This document shows positions 15,363-24,840 of a stretch of DNA of 64,000 bases, in pieces; position 1 is the stretch's first letter; every line of letters begins with the position of its first letter. Both the position numbers and the translations under genes were made by a program. Source of the DNA: UBA5195 sp034432755 (GTDB lineage Bacteria > Chloroflexota > Anaerolineae > Anaerolineales > Villigracilaceae); the NCBI GenBank assembly GCA_034432755.1, contig DAOUBQ010000076.1:1-64000 (forward strand), in the 5' to 3' direction. The notes beneath the pieces were generated by a model. It ran no database searches. It saw only the letters and a list, made by a program, of their open reading frames with translations, and had not been told where the DNA came from.

Positions 15363-16337
15363 ATGCCCAAACCAAAAGTGTTCGTCACCCGCGTCATCCG
15401 CGACAAGGGATTAAATTTAGTGAAAGAATTTTGCGAGGCCGAAATTTGGCCCGAAGACTTGCCGCCAGACCGTGAAACCTTGCTGAAAAAGGTGCGCGGT
15501 GTGGAGGGCATTTTGTGCCTGCTAACCGACCGCATTGATGGCGAAGTGCTGGATGCCGCCGGACCGAGGCTGAAGGTGGTGAGCAATCATGCGGTTGGGT
15601 TCGATAACATCGTTGTTCCCGAGGCCACCGTGCGCGGGGTTCCGGTCGGGAATACGCCGGGTATCCTGACCGACGCAACCGCCGATTTTGCCTTTGCGCT
15701 GCTGCTGGCCGCCGCGCGGCGCGTGAGCGAGGCCGAGCGTTCCCTGCGGGCCGGGAAGTGGGTGACGTGGGGGCCATCCACCCTGCTAGGGGTAGATTTG
15801 GCCGGCAAAACGCTGGGGTTGGTGGGCTTTGGGCGCATTGGGCAGGCGGTTGCCAAACGCGCGAGCGGGTTTGACCTGCGCGTTTTGTATTATGACCCCT
15901 CGGCTGCCCCGGCCTGGAATGCCTCGCCCGTTGGCACGCTCGATGAATTGCTGCGCGAAGCCGATTTTGTCTCCATTCACACCCCATTAACCGAGTCAAC
16001 CCGCCGCATGGTGAACGCCGATTTTCTCTCGAAGATGAAGCCAACCGCCGTGCTGGTCAACACTGCGCGCGGGGGTGTGCTGGACCAGGATGCACTCTAT
16101 GAAGCACTGAAAGACAAACGAATTTTTGCCGCCGCGCTGGATGTGACCGACCCAGAGCCGCTGCCGCTCGATTGCCCACTGCTGACGCTGGAAAACTGCC
16201 TGGTGACTCCGCACATTGCCAGCGCTTCAACCTCCTCGCGCGATATGATGGCAACTCTGGCAGCCCAAAACCTGATTGCCGGGCTGAAGGGCGAGCGCTT
16301 GCCGCACTGCGTTAACCCGGAAGTATACGAGCGGTAA
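15363..16337 (+). CDS. D-2-hydroxyacid dehydrogenase, glyoxylate/hydroxypyruvate reductase type
   Basis: A 324-residue NAD(P)-dependent reductase of the D-glycerate dehydrogenase (GyaR/GRHPR) group. The nucleotide-binding loop GLVGFGRIGQAVA and the catalytic set are present: Arg in LVNTARGGVLD, Glu in VTDPEPLP and His in VTPHIASAS. The substrate loop region CLLTDRIDGEVLDAAGPRLKVVSNHAVGFDNI resembles glyoxylate reductases. The ATG at 15363 is chosen because AAGGAGG (15351-15357) lies 5 nt upstream and MPKPKVFVTR is a family start; the reading frame runs on upstream to 15003 only through the opposite-strand kinase. Placed back-to-back with glycerate kinase, it probably feeds it D-glycerate. Confidence 0.9.
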   Translation: MPKPKVFVTRVIRDKGLNLVKEFCEAEIWPEDLPPDRETLLKKVRGVEGILCLLTDRIDGEVLDAAGPRLKVVSNHAVGFDNIVVPEATVRGVPVGNTPGILTDATADFAFALLLAAARRVSEAERSLRAGKWVTWGPSTLLGVDLAGKTLGLVGFGRIGQAVAKRASGFDLRVLYYDPSAAPAWNASPVGTLDELLREADFVSIHTPLTESTRRMVNADFLSKMKPTAVLVNTARGGVLDQDALYEALKDKRIFAAALDVTDPEPLPLDCPLLTLENCLVTPHIASASTSSRDMMATLAAQNLIAGLKGERLPHCVNPEVYER

Positions 16338-16586
16338 TTATTCGGTTTTCTCGACCACAATCGTCGCTTCGGTGACGAGCGCAGCCAGCGCGCCGACCGC
16401 CGCCAGGGTGGGCGCCAGCACAGCCCCGACCACGCCGATGGTGAGCGGAAATTCAACCAGCACTTTGCCCGCTTTGTCCTTGATAATCACCCGGCGAATG
16501 TTGCCCTGGCGCAGCAGTTCCTTGACTTTGGCAAGCAGCTGCTCGCCGTTGACCGAAAATTCTTCGGTGCGAAATTGTTCAGACAT
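16338..16586 (-). CDS. DUF4342-type small protein
   Basis: An 82-residue protein that fits the DUF4342 pattern: an amphipathic N-terminus (EQFSVNGEQLLAKVKELL type), a basic strand RRVIIKDKAGKVLVEFPLT and a hydrophobic Gly/Ala segment (GVVGAVLAPTLAAVGALAALV) ending in acidic residues. The function of the family is not known; the hydrophobic tail could be a membrane hairpin. Two ATGs are adjacent (16589 and 16586); GGAGG lies 4 nt before the second, so that is preferred. Its stop abuts the stop of the convergent hydroxypyruvate reductase gene. It follows the ATP-grasp gene by 13 nt and may be co-transcribed with it. Confidence 0.75.
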   Translation of the reverse strand: MSEQFRTEEFSVNGEQLLAKVKELLRQGNIRRVIIKDKAGKVLVEFPLTIGVVGAVLAPTLAAVGALAALVTEATIVVEKTE

Positions 16587-16599
16587 CATGCCTCCATGT

Positions 16600-17472
16600 T
16601 CACTTTACCCGTTCCAAAATATACCTGACCACCTTCCCAGCCACATCAAAGCGCGTGGCACGCTCAAAGCCCTCGAAATCGGGCTGTCGGTTGACTTCCA
16701 GAATCATCGGTTCACGGTCCTTCATCCGAATATCAACGGCGGTAATTTCACGCCGCAGGGCGCGCGCGGCTTGCTCGGAGAGCGCCTGGAAGCCGGAGAA
16801 GTCAGCCAGCGGGTGCGAATAGAATTTTCCGCCAAGCGAATGGTTGGTGCGGAAATCGCCTTTGGGCGGGCGGCGGCTGACCATCACCGGCAGGGCCTGG
16901 TAGCCAATGACAAGGACACGGTAATCTTCGCTGGCGGGCAGGTATTCTTGCAACATTAACTCGCCGTAGGTATAGTGCCACAGACGGCGGTGGAGTTGTT
17001 CAGCGCTGTGAACCAGGTAGGTATGCTCGCCGCGCGCGCCATGCACGCCTTTTAACACGCAAGGGTAGTGTAATTGCTCGGCCAGCGCTTCTACCTGCCG
17101 GGGGTTGAACAATTGCCAGGTACGTGGGCAGGGCAGGCCATGTTCAGTGAGTACCAAATAGTCGTGCATTTTGCTGACGGCGTAGCCTTCGTCGGTCAGG
17201 CTTTCGTCAATCACCACTTTGCCTGCGTCACGAAACAGACGGGCGACCGTGAGCGCTTCAGAGATGTAGGGGTAAAAGGTGCGCACCACCAGCCCATCGC
17301 AGGTCTCCAGTAAATTCTCATCAAACACGCGCAGGTTGGCTTTCTGTCCAACGATGTCGAAACTGACATCGTGAATGTTGCAAACGATTAAGTTCAGTCC
17401 TTGCTGCCGGGCGGCTTGCTGTACCCGGCGAGTGGTGTACACTTCTTCCCATCCCAACCAGGCGACCTTCAT
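16600..17472 (-). CDS. ATP-grasp ligase, RimK-like
   Basis: A 290-residue protein with ATP-grasp features: a central ATP-binding strand YPCVLKGVHGARGEHTYLV (residues about 137-155), LMLQEYLPASEDYRVLVIG, and the C-terminal metal-binding region EPMILEVNRQPDFEGFERAT in which E.N coordinates Mg. This most resembles the RimK/alpha-L-glutamate ligase group that joins amino acids to a protein or small acceptor. The N-terminal domain (MKVAWLGWEEVYTTRRVQQAA) is the usual Rossmann-like part. AGGAGG lies 5 nt before the ATG. It sits 13 nt upstream of the DUF4342 gene. The acceptor substrate cannot be inferred. Confidence 0.8.
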   Translation of the reverse strand: MKVAWLGWEEVYTTRRVQQAARQQGLNLIVCNIHDVSFDIVGQKANLRVFDENLLETCDGLVVRTFYPYISEALTVARLFRDAGKVVIDESLTDEGYAVSKMHDYLVLTEHGLPCPRTWQLFNPRQVEALAEQLHYPCVLKGVHGARGEHTYLVHSAEQLHRRLWHYTYGELMLQEYLPASEDYRVLVIGYQALPVMVSRRPPKGDFRTNHSLGGKFYSHPLADFSGFQALSEQAARALRREITAVDIRMKDREPMILEVNRQPDFEGFERATRFDVAGKVVRYILERVK

Positions 17473-17560
17473 CTACACCTCCTGAAATTTTGGAGAAATT
17501 GGGAGCGCAGAAGCAATCTCCTGCGCTCCAGAAGTCAGCAACACAGCGTCTGATTTTAGA

Positions 17561-20500
17561 TTACATTGAGAAGCGGCTGATGACGACCGCCGGAGTGGGG
17601 AGGTTGAGTTTGTCACCGGTCTTCAGTTCGGCAGGGGCTTTGCCCGCTTCTTTGGGCGCGGATTGGTAGATGGCAATTGGCGTGCCTTCAACAGCAGATT
17701 TCAACTCGATGTATGCTTGCCCGGTCAGGTAGCCTTCGGAATCGACTGCGCAGGAGGTGACCCAGCCAATTACCTTGCCGCGCTTATCCAGCACCGGGTC
17801 GCCATTGTGGGCCATGCGCACGCCTTTTTCGGCAAAGCGGAAGCGCGCCACCACGCCCTTGCGGGTCTGCTCGCTGGCGAGCAGGGCCTCACGCCCAATG
17901 AACCAGGGCTTGTAGAATTTGACGTAGCCGATGAAGCCGCTTTCGCCAATGCCCAAATCGGGCTGACCGAATTTGCCAGAGCCATCGCCCATTTCATGCC
18001 CGTAGAGCGGCAGGCCGGCTTCGGTGCGCAGGGAATCGCGCGCGCCCAACCCAACCGGCTTGATGCCAAATTTTTCTCCAACGCGCAGCAAGGCCTGCCA
18101 GAACTCGGCAGCGCGTTCGGGGTGAATAAAGAGTTCGTAGGCCACCTTTTCGCCGGTATAGCCGGTACGTGAGACAATCAGGTCGAAAGGCTCGTGAATG
18201 CCATTTTCTCGTGTCCCCAGGCGGGCATCGCACAGGTGGGTGCGTTTGAGGGCGGCGATTCGGCTGTGGGTTTCAGCATCTGCGCCGAGCGCCAGCAAGA
18301 TGTCGGTGCTGCGCGGGCCTTGTAAGGCAATGTCCACACGCATCTCGCCGCCAGCCTGCGGGTCGCGCAGATTGCGCAGCAGGGCGTTGTAGCCAAAAGC
18401 GCGCGCCCAGGGCCGGGCAGCATCCACTTTCACCTTGCCATCGCGCACGGCTTCAAGCCAGGCGCGGTCTTTGTCATCGTTAGCGGCATTCACCACCATC
18501 AGGTATTTATCGCGCGCGCGGCGGTAGACCAGCGTGTCATCCAGCACTTTTGCATCGGGGGTCATAAAGTGGGTGTAAACCGAAGCGCCGGGGTTGAGTT
18601 TGCCAATGTCGTTGGCGCAAACGCTATCGAGGAACGCAGCGGCATCTTCGCCTTCAATGGAATAGACGCCCATGTGAGAGACATCGAACAGCCCTGCCGC
18701 CTGGCGGGTGGCGATGTGTTCTTCTAACACTGAGGAGTACCAAACCGGCATTTCCCAACCCGCAAAGGGGATGATTTTCGCGCCCAATTGTTTGTGGAGT
18801 TCGTACAACGGGGTGCGGCGCAGCGCGCCGGGTTCTTCGGTTTTCCAGGTGAAATCGGGGAGCGGGTTGCCGCTGCCTGCCTGTATTCCGATGTAGAAGG
18901 GCTTGTGCGGGGCGATGGGGTTGCCCTCGCTCTGAACTGGCGCTTCTTTTGATTCTTCCACAATCACCAGGCCGGGGATGTGGCGGGGGGTGTAATCGGG
19001 TGCGCCATCCAGGTTCAAGGAGGTGTACCCGTCTGAATGTCCACGCAGCCAGGCGGCGGTCAGCCCGGCGTGTTGGGGCGGCACGCTCAGGCGAAAATGC
19101 GTCAGGGTCACGCAAGTCAGTGTGCCTTTCACTTCTCCGCGCGGGGTGAAGAGTTGAGTCGGCTGGCTTTCTCCTGGCCGCAAGGCGGAGATGTCGCTGG
19201 TGAGGACGTAGTTGAGGAACTGGCGGACACGGAAGCCATGAATCTCGAACACGCCGCTAGATGGGTCGTCAATGTAGAAGAAATGGGGATAGCCATGCCT
19301 GGTAGGCTCGAAATCAACCCCAGCAGAATCGGCCAGGGCGCGCACTTTCAGGCGGGCTTCTTCCAGCACGTTAAAATCCACTTTGGCGCGGCGTTTCACG
19401 CGCTTGGGGTTAGGCGTATCAATGCGGTGCGGGGCCGCAGCCAGCAGCACGTCGGCAATGATGTCGGCCAGTTGGCGGCTTTTCTCTTCGTCGAAGCCGC
19501 GCTGGGTAATCCAGGGGGTGCCGAGCCGAACGCCAGAGGGGTCGTTGGGAATGGCATCGCCAGGAATAGTATTGCGGTTGGCGACGATGCCCACCAGGTC
19601 GAGGATGCGCACCGCCCGGTCGCCAGAAAGGGCAGTGCCATCGGGGGCCTGGATGGGGCGGCAATCAATATTGAGCAAATGTGAGTTGGTGCCGCCATAG
19701 GCAATGCGCAGACCGCGCTCAGTCAGCCGGTCGGCCATGGCTTTGGCGTTCTTGAGCGTTTGCTCTTGCAATATGCGGAACTGAGGGGTGCGCGCCAATT
19801 TGAAGGTGAGCGCAAGGGCGGCAAAAATGTTCACATGCGGCCCGCCTTGTTCGCCAGGGAAGACGGCTTTGTCAATCAGTTTCGCCAGGTCGGCGCGGGT
19901 AGTGAGGATGATGGCGCCGCGCGGCCCATGCAGCGTCTTGTGGGTGGTGGAGGTGATGACATCGGCATAGCCAACCGGCGAGGGGACCACCCCCGCAGCC
20001 ACCAACCCGCCAATGTGGGCAATATCGGCCAGTAAATAGGCGCCCACCGAGTCGGCAATTTCGCGGTACTTCTTCCAATCGGGAATCCAGGGATATGAGG
20101 AATACCCGGCGATAATCATTTTCGGTTTGTGTTCCTTTGCCAGGGCCAGCATGGAATCGTAGTCAATTTTTTCCGTCAGGGGGTCTATGGTGTAAGAAAC
20201 GATATTGAAATACTTGCCCGAACGGTTAACTGGCGAACCGTGCGAGAGATGCCCGCCATGAAACAGGCTCATGCCCATCACCGTATCGCCGGGCTTCACC
20301 AGAGCGTGATAAACCGCGTTATTGGCCGGGCCACCCGAAAGCGCCTGCACGTTGACGAAAATTTCATCGGGGCCAATGCCGTTGGCCGCAAAGGCCTCGG
20401 CGCAGCGGCGGCGCGCCAGGGCTTCAACCGTATCGGCATATTCAACGCCTTTGTAATAGCGTGGGTCGGCGTAGCGGCGGTAATGCGCCAATTGACTGGC

Positions 20501-20731
20501 ATAATCGAGAATTTCGGCCTCGCTTTGGGTGCGGGTCGATTCGTTGGGATAGCCCTCAGCATAGATATTTTGGAACGCAGACCCCATTGCCTCGCGCACG
20601 GCTAACGGGGCCTGGCTTTCAGAGGGAATCAAAATCAACTTGCGGGCCTGGCGTTCTGACTCAATCTGTGTCAGTTCATATACTTCTGGGTCAAGGTCGG
20701 CCAGAGAGCCGCGAAACAGGTAATCGGACAT
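17561..20731 (-). CDS. Serine hydroxymethyltransferase-aminomethyltransferase (GlyA-GcvT) fusion
   Basis: 1,056 residues. Residues 1 to about 450 are SHMT: PSESQAPLAVREAMGS, the region GYSSYPWIPDWKKYREIAD, and the PLP lysine K265 in TSTTHKTLHGPRG. Residues about 455-635 form a connector that includes FYIDDPSSGVFEIHGFRVRQFLN. Residues about 640-1056 are aminomethyltransferase (glycine-cleavage T protein): RTPLYELHKQLGAKIIPFAGWEMPVWY, FDVSHMGVYSIEG, VSRTGYTGEKVAYELF and the folate-site GARDSLRTEAGLPLYGHEM. The enzyme pair would couple glycine/serine interconversion to methylene-tetrahydrofolate from glycine cleavage, perhaps passing folate between sites. AAGGAG precedes the ATG by 7 nt. The glycine-cleavage P and H proteins are not in the window. 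Confidence 0.92.
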   Translation of the reverse strand: MSDYLFRGSLADLDPEVYELTQIESERQARKLILIPSESQAPLAVREAMGSAFQNIYAEGYPNESTRTQSEAEILDYASQLAHYRRYADPRYYKGVEYADTVEALARRRCAEAFAANGIGPDEIFVNVQALSGGPANNAVYHALVKPGDTVMGMSLFHGGHLSHGSPVNRSGKYFNIVSYTIDPLTEKIDYDSMLALAKEHKPKMIIAGYSSYPWIPDWKKYREIADSVGAYLLADIAHIGGLVAAGVVPSPVGYADVITSTTHKTLHGPRGAIILTTRADLAKLIDKAVFPGEQGGPHVNIFAALALTFKLARTPQFRILQEQTLKNAKAMADRLTERGLRIAYGGTNSHLLNIDCRPIQAPDGTALSGDRAVRILDLVGIVANRNTIPGDAIPNDPSGVRLGTPWITQRGFDEEKSRQLADIIADVLLAAAPHRIDTPNPKRVKRRAKVDFNVLEEARLKVRALADSAGVDFEPTRHGYPHFFYIDDPSSGVFEIHGFRVRQFLNYVLTSDISALRPGESQPTQLFTPRGEVKGTLTCVTLTHFRLSVPPQHAGLTAAWLRGHSDGYTSLNLDGAPDYTPRHIPGLVIVEESKEAPVQSEGNPIAPHKPFYIGIQAGSGNPLPDFTWKTEEPGALRRTPLYELHKQLGAKIIPFAGWEMPVWYSSVLEEHIATRQAAGLFDVSHMGVYSIEGEDAAAFLDSVCANDIGKLNPGASVYTHFMTPDAKVLDDTLVYRRARDKYLMVVNAANDDKDRAWLEAVRDGKVKVDAARPWARAFGYNALLRNLRDPQAGGEMRVDIALQGPRSTDILLALGADAETHSRIAALKRTHLCDARLGTRENGIHEPFDLIVSRTGYTGEKVAYELFIHPERAAEFWQALLRVGEKFGIKPVGLGARDSLRTEAGLPLYGHEMGDGSGKFGQPDLGIGESGFIGYVKFYKPWFIGREALLASEQTRKGVVARFRFAEKGVRMAHNGDPVLDKRGKVIGWVTSCAVDSEGYLTGQAYIELKSAVEGTPIAIYQSAPKEAGKAPAELKTGDKLNLPTPAVVISRFSM

Positions 20732-20837
20732 GCGAATCTCCTTGAGGGGATGGTGGGTTTTATTACGAATCGTCTCAGTGGGTTCTTAGAAATGGCGTGC
20801 AGGAACTTTGGGACGTTGATGAACAGTGAGCAGATGA

Positions 20838-20866
20838 ATTGTAGAACAGTTTAACGGGGAGGGCAA
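20838..20866 (-). promoter_or_regulatory. Promoter of the GlyA-GcvT gene
   Basis: Minus strand TTGCCC (20861-20866), 17-bp spacer, TACAAT (20838-20843). The leader of about 100 nt showed no recognisable glycine riboswitch. Confidence 0.6.
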
Positions 20867-20890
20867 GAGCCAAACGCGATGCAGATTTGC

Positions 20891-20919
20891 TTGAACTTGG
20901 AGTGACTTTGTTCTATAAT
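20891..20919 (+). promoter_or_regulatory. Promoter of the PA14/PKD gene
   Basis: TTGAAC (20891-20896), a 17-bp spacer and a perfect TATAAT (20914-20919), about 90 bp before the ATG at 21011. The two promoters face away from each other in a 280-bp divergent region. Confidence 0.75.
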
Positions 20920-21010
20920 AAGGTTATCGCCTTGCAATTTTGTAAGGTGAGTGCAAAGCCTGAGGGGGCGGCTTTGTTGATTCCAGACCTTATCACCAGG
21001 GAGGAAGAGT

Positions 21011-23254
21011 ATGAAAAAGCAACCATTTTTTCCGCACGACCCCAAATTTTCATTCGTCCTAATATTCATCCTGTTGTTTTCCAGTCTGCCATTGGACAAT
21101 GCCAACGCACAGCCTGTAACCGCTTCTGGAAACGGCCTATACGCCGAATATTTTGACCTGGAAGGCAATCCCTACCTGTTTGGGGGCCAGCCGCTGGTGG
21201 TGAACGGCGAAGGCCCGCTCGACCATGGCTGGCATATCCCTTGTGGGATGGATAACCTGGAAACCTATTATCAGGGCGTTTGCGCCCGCTGGGCCGGGGT
21301 CATTGGCGCAAACGGGTCCCCCTTCCAGGAAATCCTGACCGGTTATCTCGAAGCGCCGCAAACCGGCCTGTATATTTTCTATGGCGATATTGACGATTTC
21401 ATCGAAATTACCTTGCTAGGCCAAACCTACACGTTTAATCTGCCATTTGGCGGCCCGTATGCCCTGCCCCCGCTCAACCTGACCGCCGGAGAATTCTACC
21501 CCGTCCGCATCAAGTTTATGAACCGAGGCGGCGTTGGCAGGCTCAACCTGTTTTGGAGGCTGCCCAATGAAACTCAAGGCCTTGTGCCGCGCGCATATCT
21601 CTATACCAGCATTCCGAACCAGCCGCCAGTGGCCGAGGCAGGCGGCCCTTATGCCGGGTTGGAGGGCAGCCCGGTTACGCTCGATGCCTCCGCTTCCTCA
21701 GACTCCGATAACAACATCGCCGAATATGCCTGGGACCTGGATAACAACGGGAGTTACGAAACCATTGGCCTCAATCCACAGGTCAACTTCAGTGATAACG
21801 GCAACTTTCAGGTTGGGCTGCGCGTGACCGATGCGTATGGCGAGCGCAGCACCGACACCGCCGAAATTGCAATTGCCAATGTTTCACCGGTCATAACCGC
21901 CCTCAATGTTCCCGCAACCGTCAATCACGGTTCCCCATTTAACGTCCAGGCTGATTTCGATGACCCCGGCCTGCAAGATTCATTCACCGCCACCTGGGAT
22001 TGGGGAAACGGCCAAACCTCCGCTGGCACGGTCTCAAATCGCAGCATAACTGGCTCTTATACATATCCCACAACCGGTACGTTTACGCTTACTCTCACAG
22101 TGACCGATAAAGATAGTGGCGCGGGCAGCCGCGCGGTGTCTATCAACGTGGTGGAGGCCGTTCTCTATGCAGATGCTGGCCCCGACCGCGCAGCGCTGGA
22201 GGGGGAAGTGATTACTCTCGATGCTTCTGCCTCATCCGACCCAACGGGCGGTACGCTGACCTTTGCCTGGGACTTCGATAACGATGGCCTGTACGACGAT
22301 GCCAGCGGCGTTGCACCCTCGGTCAGTTGGGCCGATGACGGGGTGTATCCCATCGGATTGCTTGTCGGCAGTTCAAGCGGCGCCACCGCCACCGATACCG
22401 CGCTGGTAACGGTCAGCAACGTCGCTCCACTTATACAGTTGGGGGAGGCAAAGGTTAACTCCGCTGGAAAGTTTTCCGCTTTGGGAAGTTTCACCGACCC
22501 CGGCGCAGATACCTGGATCGGAACAGTAAACTACGGCGACGGGAGCGCAACCCAGCCGCTCACCTTGCAAGCCGATAAAACCTTCAGCCTCCAGCATACC
22601 TATTCTGCTTATGGAACTTTTATAGCGCAGGTCTGCATTGCTGACGATGACGGCGGACAGGGATGCGCGCAAGCAGCCCTCGAATATCTCGCCAATCGCC
22701 CTCCCGTTGCCAATGCGGGCGGCCCTTATTGGGTGCGCGAGGGGCGAACCATTCGTCTGAATGCCTCCAATTCCTATGACCCCGACGGTGACCGTCATCT
22801 TGTATATGAATGGGACTTGGACGGGGATGGCGATTTCAGCGATGGCTCTGGTAAACGGGTGGCTTTTTATGGCGAGGATGATGCCATTCAAACCATCTGG
22901 CTCAGGGTGACCGATAGCAAAGGCGCGAGCAGCGTTGCCAGCACAACCGTCACCATCGCCAACACGCCCCCCTACATCGTCAACCACTATATCAACCGGA
23001 TTACTCGCGTGGGCGCGCCCATCTACCCCTGGGTCGAATTCCGTGACCAGGGGCTGTTCGACACCTTCAGTGCAATGTGGAATTGGGGAGATAGTACATC
23101 AACCGAAGCGGAGATGATAGATTATTCTTCCTTTGGCGAACATATCTACACCCGGCCAGGCCGCTACAAAATCACCGTAGCCATTTATGACGATAACGGC
23201 GGGAGCGTAACCCTGACCCGCTGGGTGATGGTATATGAAGTCTGGAGCAGATAG
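21011..23254 (+). CDS. Secreted PA14 and multi-PKD domain protein
   Basis: 747 residues with a signal peptide (positive MKK, hydrophobic FSFVLIFILLFSSLPL, likely cut after NANAQ). Residues about 40-190 resemble a PA14 domain (GLYAEYFDLEGNPY, then LEAPQTGLYIFYGDIDDFIEITL and FYPVRIKFMNRGGVGRLNLFW). The rest is a string of PKD-like immunoglobulin repeats: each begins near PPVAEAGGPY, VLYADAGPDR or PPVANAGGPY and has DASASSD / AWDLDNNGSYE / VTDAYGERSTDTA elements; about six units fit. No LPXTG or other anchor is visible. Such proteins usually bind carbohydrate or act in surface adhesion; the ligand is unknown. GGAGG lies 8 nt before the ATG. Confidence 0.88.
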   Translation: MKKQPFFPHDPKFSFVLIFILLFSSLPLDNANAQPVTASGNGLYAEYFDLEGNPYLFGGQPLVVNGEGPLDHGWHIPCGMDNLETYYQGVCARWAGVIGANGSPFQEILTGYLEAPQTGLYIFYGDIDDFIEITLLGQTYTFNLPFGGPYALPPLNLTAGEFYPVRIKFMNRGGVGRLNLFWRLPNETQGLVPRAYLYTSIPNQPPVAEAGGPYAGLEGSPVTLDASASSDSDNNIAEYAWDLDNNGSYETIGLNPQVNFSDNGNFQVGLRVTDAYGERSTDTAEIAIANVSPVITALNVPATVNHGSPFNVQADFDDPGLQDSFTATWDWGNGQTSAGTVSNRSITGSYTYPTTGTFTLTLTVTDKDSGAGSRAVSINVVEAVLYADAGPDRAALEGEVITLDASASSDPTGGTLTFAWDFDNDGLYDDASGVAPSVSWADDGVYPIGLLVGSSSGATATDTALVTVSNVAPLIQLGEAKVNSAGKFSALGSFTDPGADTWIGTVNYGDGSATQPLTLQADKTFSLQHTYSAYGTFIAQVCIADDDGGQGCAQAALEYLANRPPVANAGGPYWVREGRTIRLNASNSYDPDGDRHLVYEWDLDGDGDFSDGSGKRVAFYGEDDAIQTIWLRVTDSKGASSVASTTVTIANTPPYIVNHYINRITRVGAPIYPWVEFRDQGLFDTFSAMWNWGDSTSTEAEMIDYSSFGEHIYTRPGRYKITVAIYDDNGGSVTLTRWVMVYEVWSR

Positions 23255-23315
23255 CCAGCGCAGCAAAAGCCCGGTCTAGTTTGGGCGGAGCTTTTACGTT
23301 TTTGAAATTGTAAAG

Positions 23316-23344
23316 TTGACGCGTATTTTCGGGTGTGGTATTAT
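23316..23344 (+). promoter_or_regulatory. Promoter of the SAM riboswitch-metK unit
   Basis: TTGACG (23316-23321), 17-bp spacer, TATTAT (23339-23344). Transcription should start near 23351, about 25 nt before the riboswitch aptamer. Confidence 0.75.
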
Positions 23345-23373
23345 CGCCACACAATTCAATAGCCCCTAAACGG

Positions 23374-23490
23374 CACTCTTATCCAGAGAGGCGGAGGGAA
23401 CGGCCCTGTGAAGCCTCGACAACCGGTCGGCGTGAGCCGAACACGGTGCCAATTCCGACAGACGGATGTTCTGGGAGATGAGAGGGCAGC
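23374..23490 (+). promoter_or_regulatory. SAM-I (S-box) riboswitch
   Basis: The conserved order is clear: CTCTTATCCAGAGAGGCGGAG, then GGCCCTGTGAAGCCTCGACAACC, then CGGTGCCAATTCC and a closing GGGAGATGAGAG that pairs with the opening strand. These match the P1, P2 kink-turn, P3 and P4 parts of the SAM-I aptamer. It lies directly upstream of metK, the expected target, and should reduce metK expression when S-adenosylmethionine is plentiful. Confidence 0.95.
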
Positions 23491-23502
23491 CGCGCTTCTT
23501 GC

Positions 23503-23537
23503 AAATTGCCCTTTCAGTCTGCGCGAAGGGGCAATTT
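23503..23537 (+). promoter_or_regulatory. Expression-platform hairpin downstream of the SAM aptamer
   Basis: AAATTGCCC (23503-23511) pairs perfectly with GGGCAATTT (23529-23537), followed by CATTTCTAAATAA. The tract is U-poor for a strong terminator; it ends about 12 nt before the metK ribosome-binding site, so termination is possible but weak. Confidence 0.6.
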
Positions 23538-23564
23538 CATTTCTAAATAAGGAGAAAACCGTCA

Positions 23565-24776
23565 ATGAGCAATACCTTCATGAACTCGCCTAAACTCTTG
23601 TTCACGTCCGAATCCGTGACGGAGGGGCATCCCGACAAAATGTGCGACCAGATTTCAGACGCCGTGTTGGATGCCTGCCTGGAGCAAGACCCCTACTCGC
23701 GCGTAGCCTGCGAAACCGCCGTCAAAACTGGCTATGTGATGCTGCTGGGCGAAATCACCACCCAAGCTTTCGTCAACTTCGATGAACTGGTGCGCAAAGT
23801 GGTGACTGAAATCGGTTACGACCGCGCCAAAAAAGGCTTCGATGGCAACACCTGCGGTGTGCTTTCAGCCATTGCCAGCCAAAGCCCCGATATTGCCATG
23901 GGCGTAGACCATGCCCTCGAAGACAAAACCGGCCAGATGAAAGACCAAGACATCGAACATGTTGGCGCGGGCGACCAGGGCATGATGTTTGGCTTTGCCT
24001 GCAACGAAACCCCCACCCTGCTTCCAATGCCCATCTACCTGGCCCACAAACTCAGCCGCCGCCTGAGCGAAGTCCGCAAAGATGGAACGCTCGAATGGCT
24101 GCGCCCCGATGGCAAGAGCCAGGTGACAGTGGAATACTCCTATGGAAAACCCAAACGCATTGATACCGTACTGATTTCTACCCAGCACGCGCCCGAAATC
24201 TCGCAAGAGGACATCCGCCAGGCCGTTATCGAACACGTCATCAACCCTGTTCTGCCCGCCGAAATGGTGGATGCCGACCTGAAGATATACGTCAACCCAA
24301 CCGGGCGTTTCGTCGTCGGCGGCCCAATGGGCGATGCAGGACTAACGGGGCGTAAAATTATCGTGGATACCTATGGCGGCATGGGGCGGCACGGCGGCGG
24401 CGCGTTCTCAGGCAAAGACCCCACAAAGGTCGACCGCTCCGCCGCGTATGCCGCGCGCTGGGCAGCCAAGAACGTGGTGGCTGCCGGGCTGGCCGACCGC
24501 TGCGAAATCCAGGTGGCTTATGCCATTGGCGTAGCGCACCCGCTCTCGGTCAATGTAGAGACCTTTGGCACGGGCAAAATCAGCGACGAAAAGATTGGCG
24601 AGATCATCACCCAGCATTTTGACCTGCGTCCCGGCGCAATCATCCGCGATTTGAACCTGCGCCGCCCCATTTACCGCAAGACAGCCGCCTACGGTCACTT
24701 TGGCCGTGACGATGTGCAGTTCCCCTGGGAAGAAACCAACCGCGCCGATGCTTTGCGCAAGGCGGCTGGGCTGTAA
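23565..24776 (+). CDS. metK: S-adenosylmethionine synthetase
   Basis: A 403-residue enzyme making S-adenosylmethionine from methionine and ATP. Signatures: FTSESVTEGHPDKMCDQISDAVLD at the N-terminus (His and Asp of the ATP/Mg site), GAGDQGMMFGFA (hexapeptide motif) and GGGAFSGKDPTKVDRSAAYAAR (P-loop-like motif with the catalytic Lys and Asp). Length is normal for bacterial MetK. AAGGAG lies 9 nt before the ATG. It is controlled by the SAM-I riboswitch upstream and ends with a strong terminator. Confidence 0.98.
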   Translation: MSNTFMNSPKLLFTSESVTEGHPDKMCDQISDAVLDACLEQDPYSRVACETAVKTGYVMLLGEITTQAFVNFDELVRKVVTEIGYDRAKKGFDGNTCGVLSAIASQSPDIAMGVDHALEDKTGQMKDQDIEHVGAGDQGMMFGFACNETPTLLPMPIYLAHKLSRRLSEVRKDGTLEWLRPDGKSQVTVEYSYGKPKRIDTVLISTQHAPEISQEDIRQAVIEHVINPVLPAEMVDADLKIYVNPTGRFVVGGPMGDAGLTGRKIIVDTYGGMGRHGGGAFSGKDPTKVDRSAAYAARWAAKNVVAAGLADRCEIQVAYAIGVAHPLSVNVETFGTGKISDEKIGEIITQHFDLRPGAIIRDLNLRRPIYRKTAAYGHFGRDDVQFPWEETNRADALRKAAGL

Positions 24777-24840
24777 AACGCTACGCTTGCCCGTTTTGCC
24801 CCACAACTGCCAGGAAACGGTTCAAGAAGTCCTCGAAAGC

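Noticed and set aside
20732..20837. Glycine riboswitch before the GlyA-GcvT gene
   Set aside because: The leader is too short and lacks the conserved aptamer cores.
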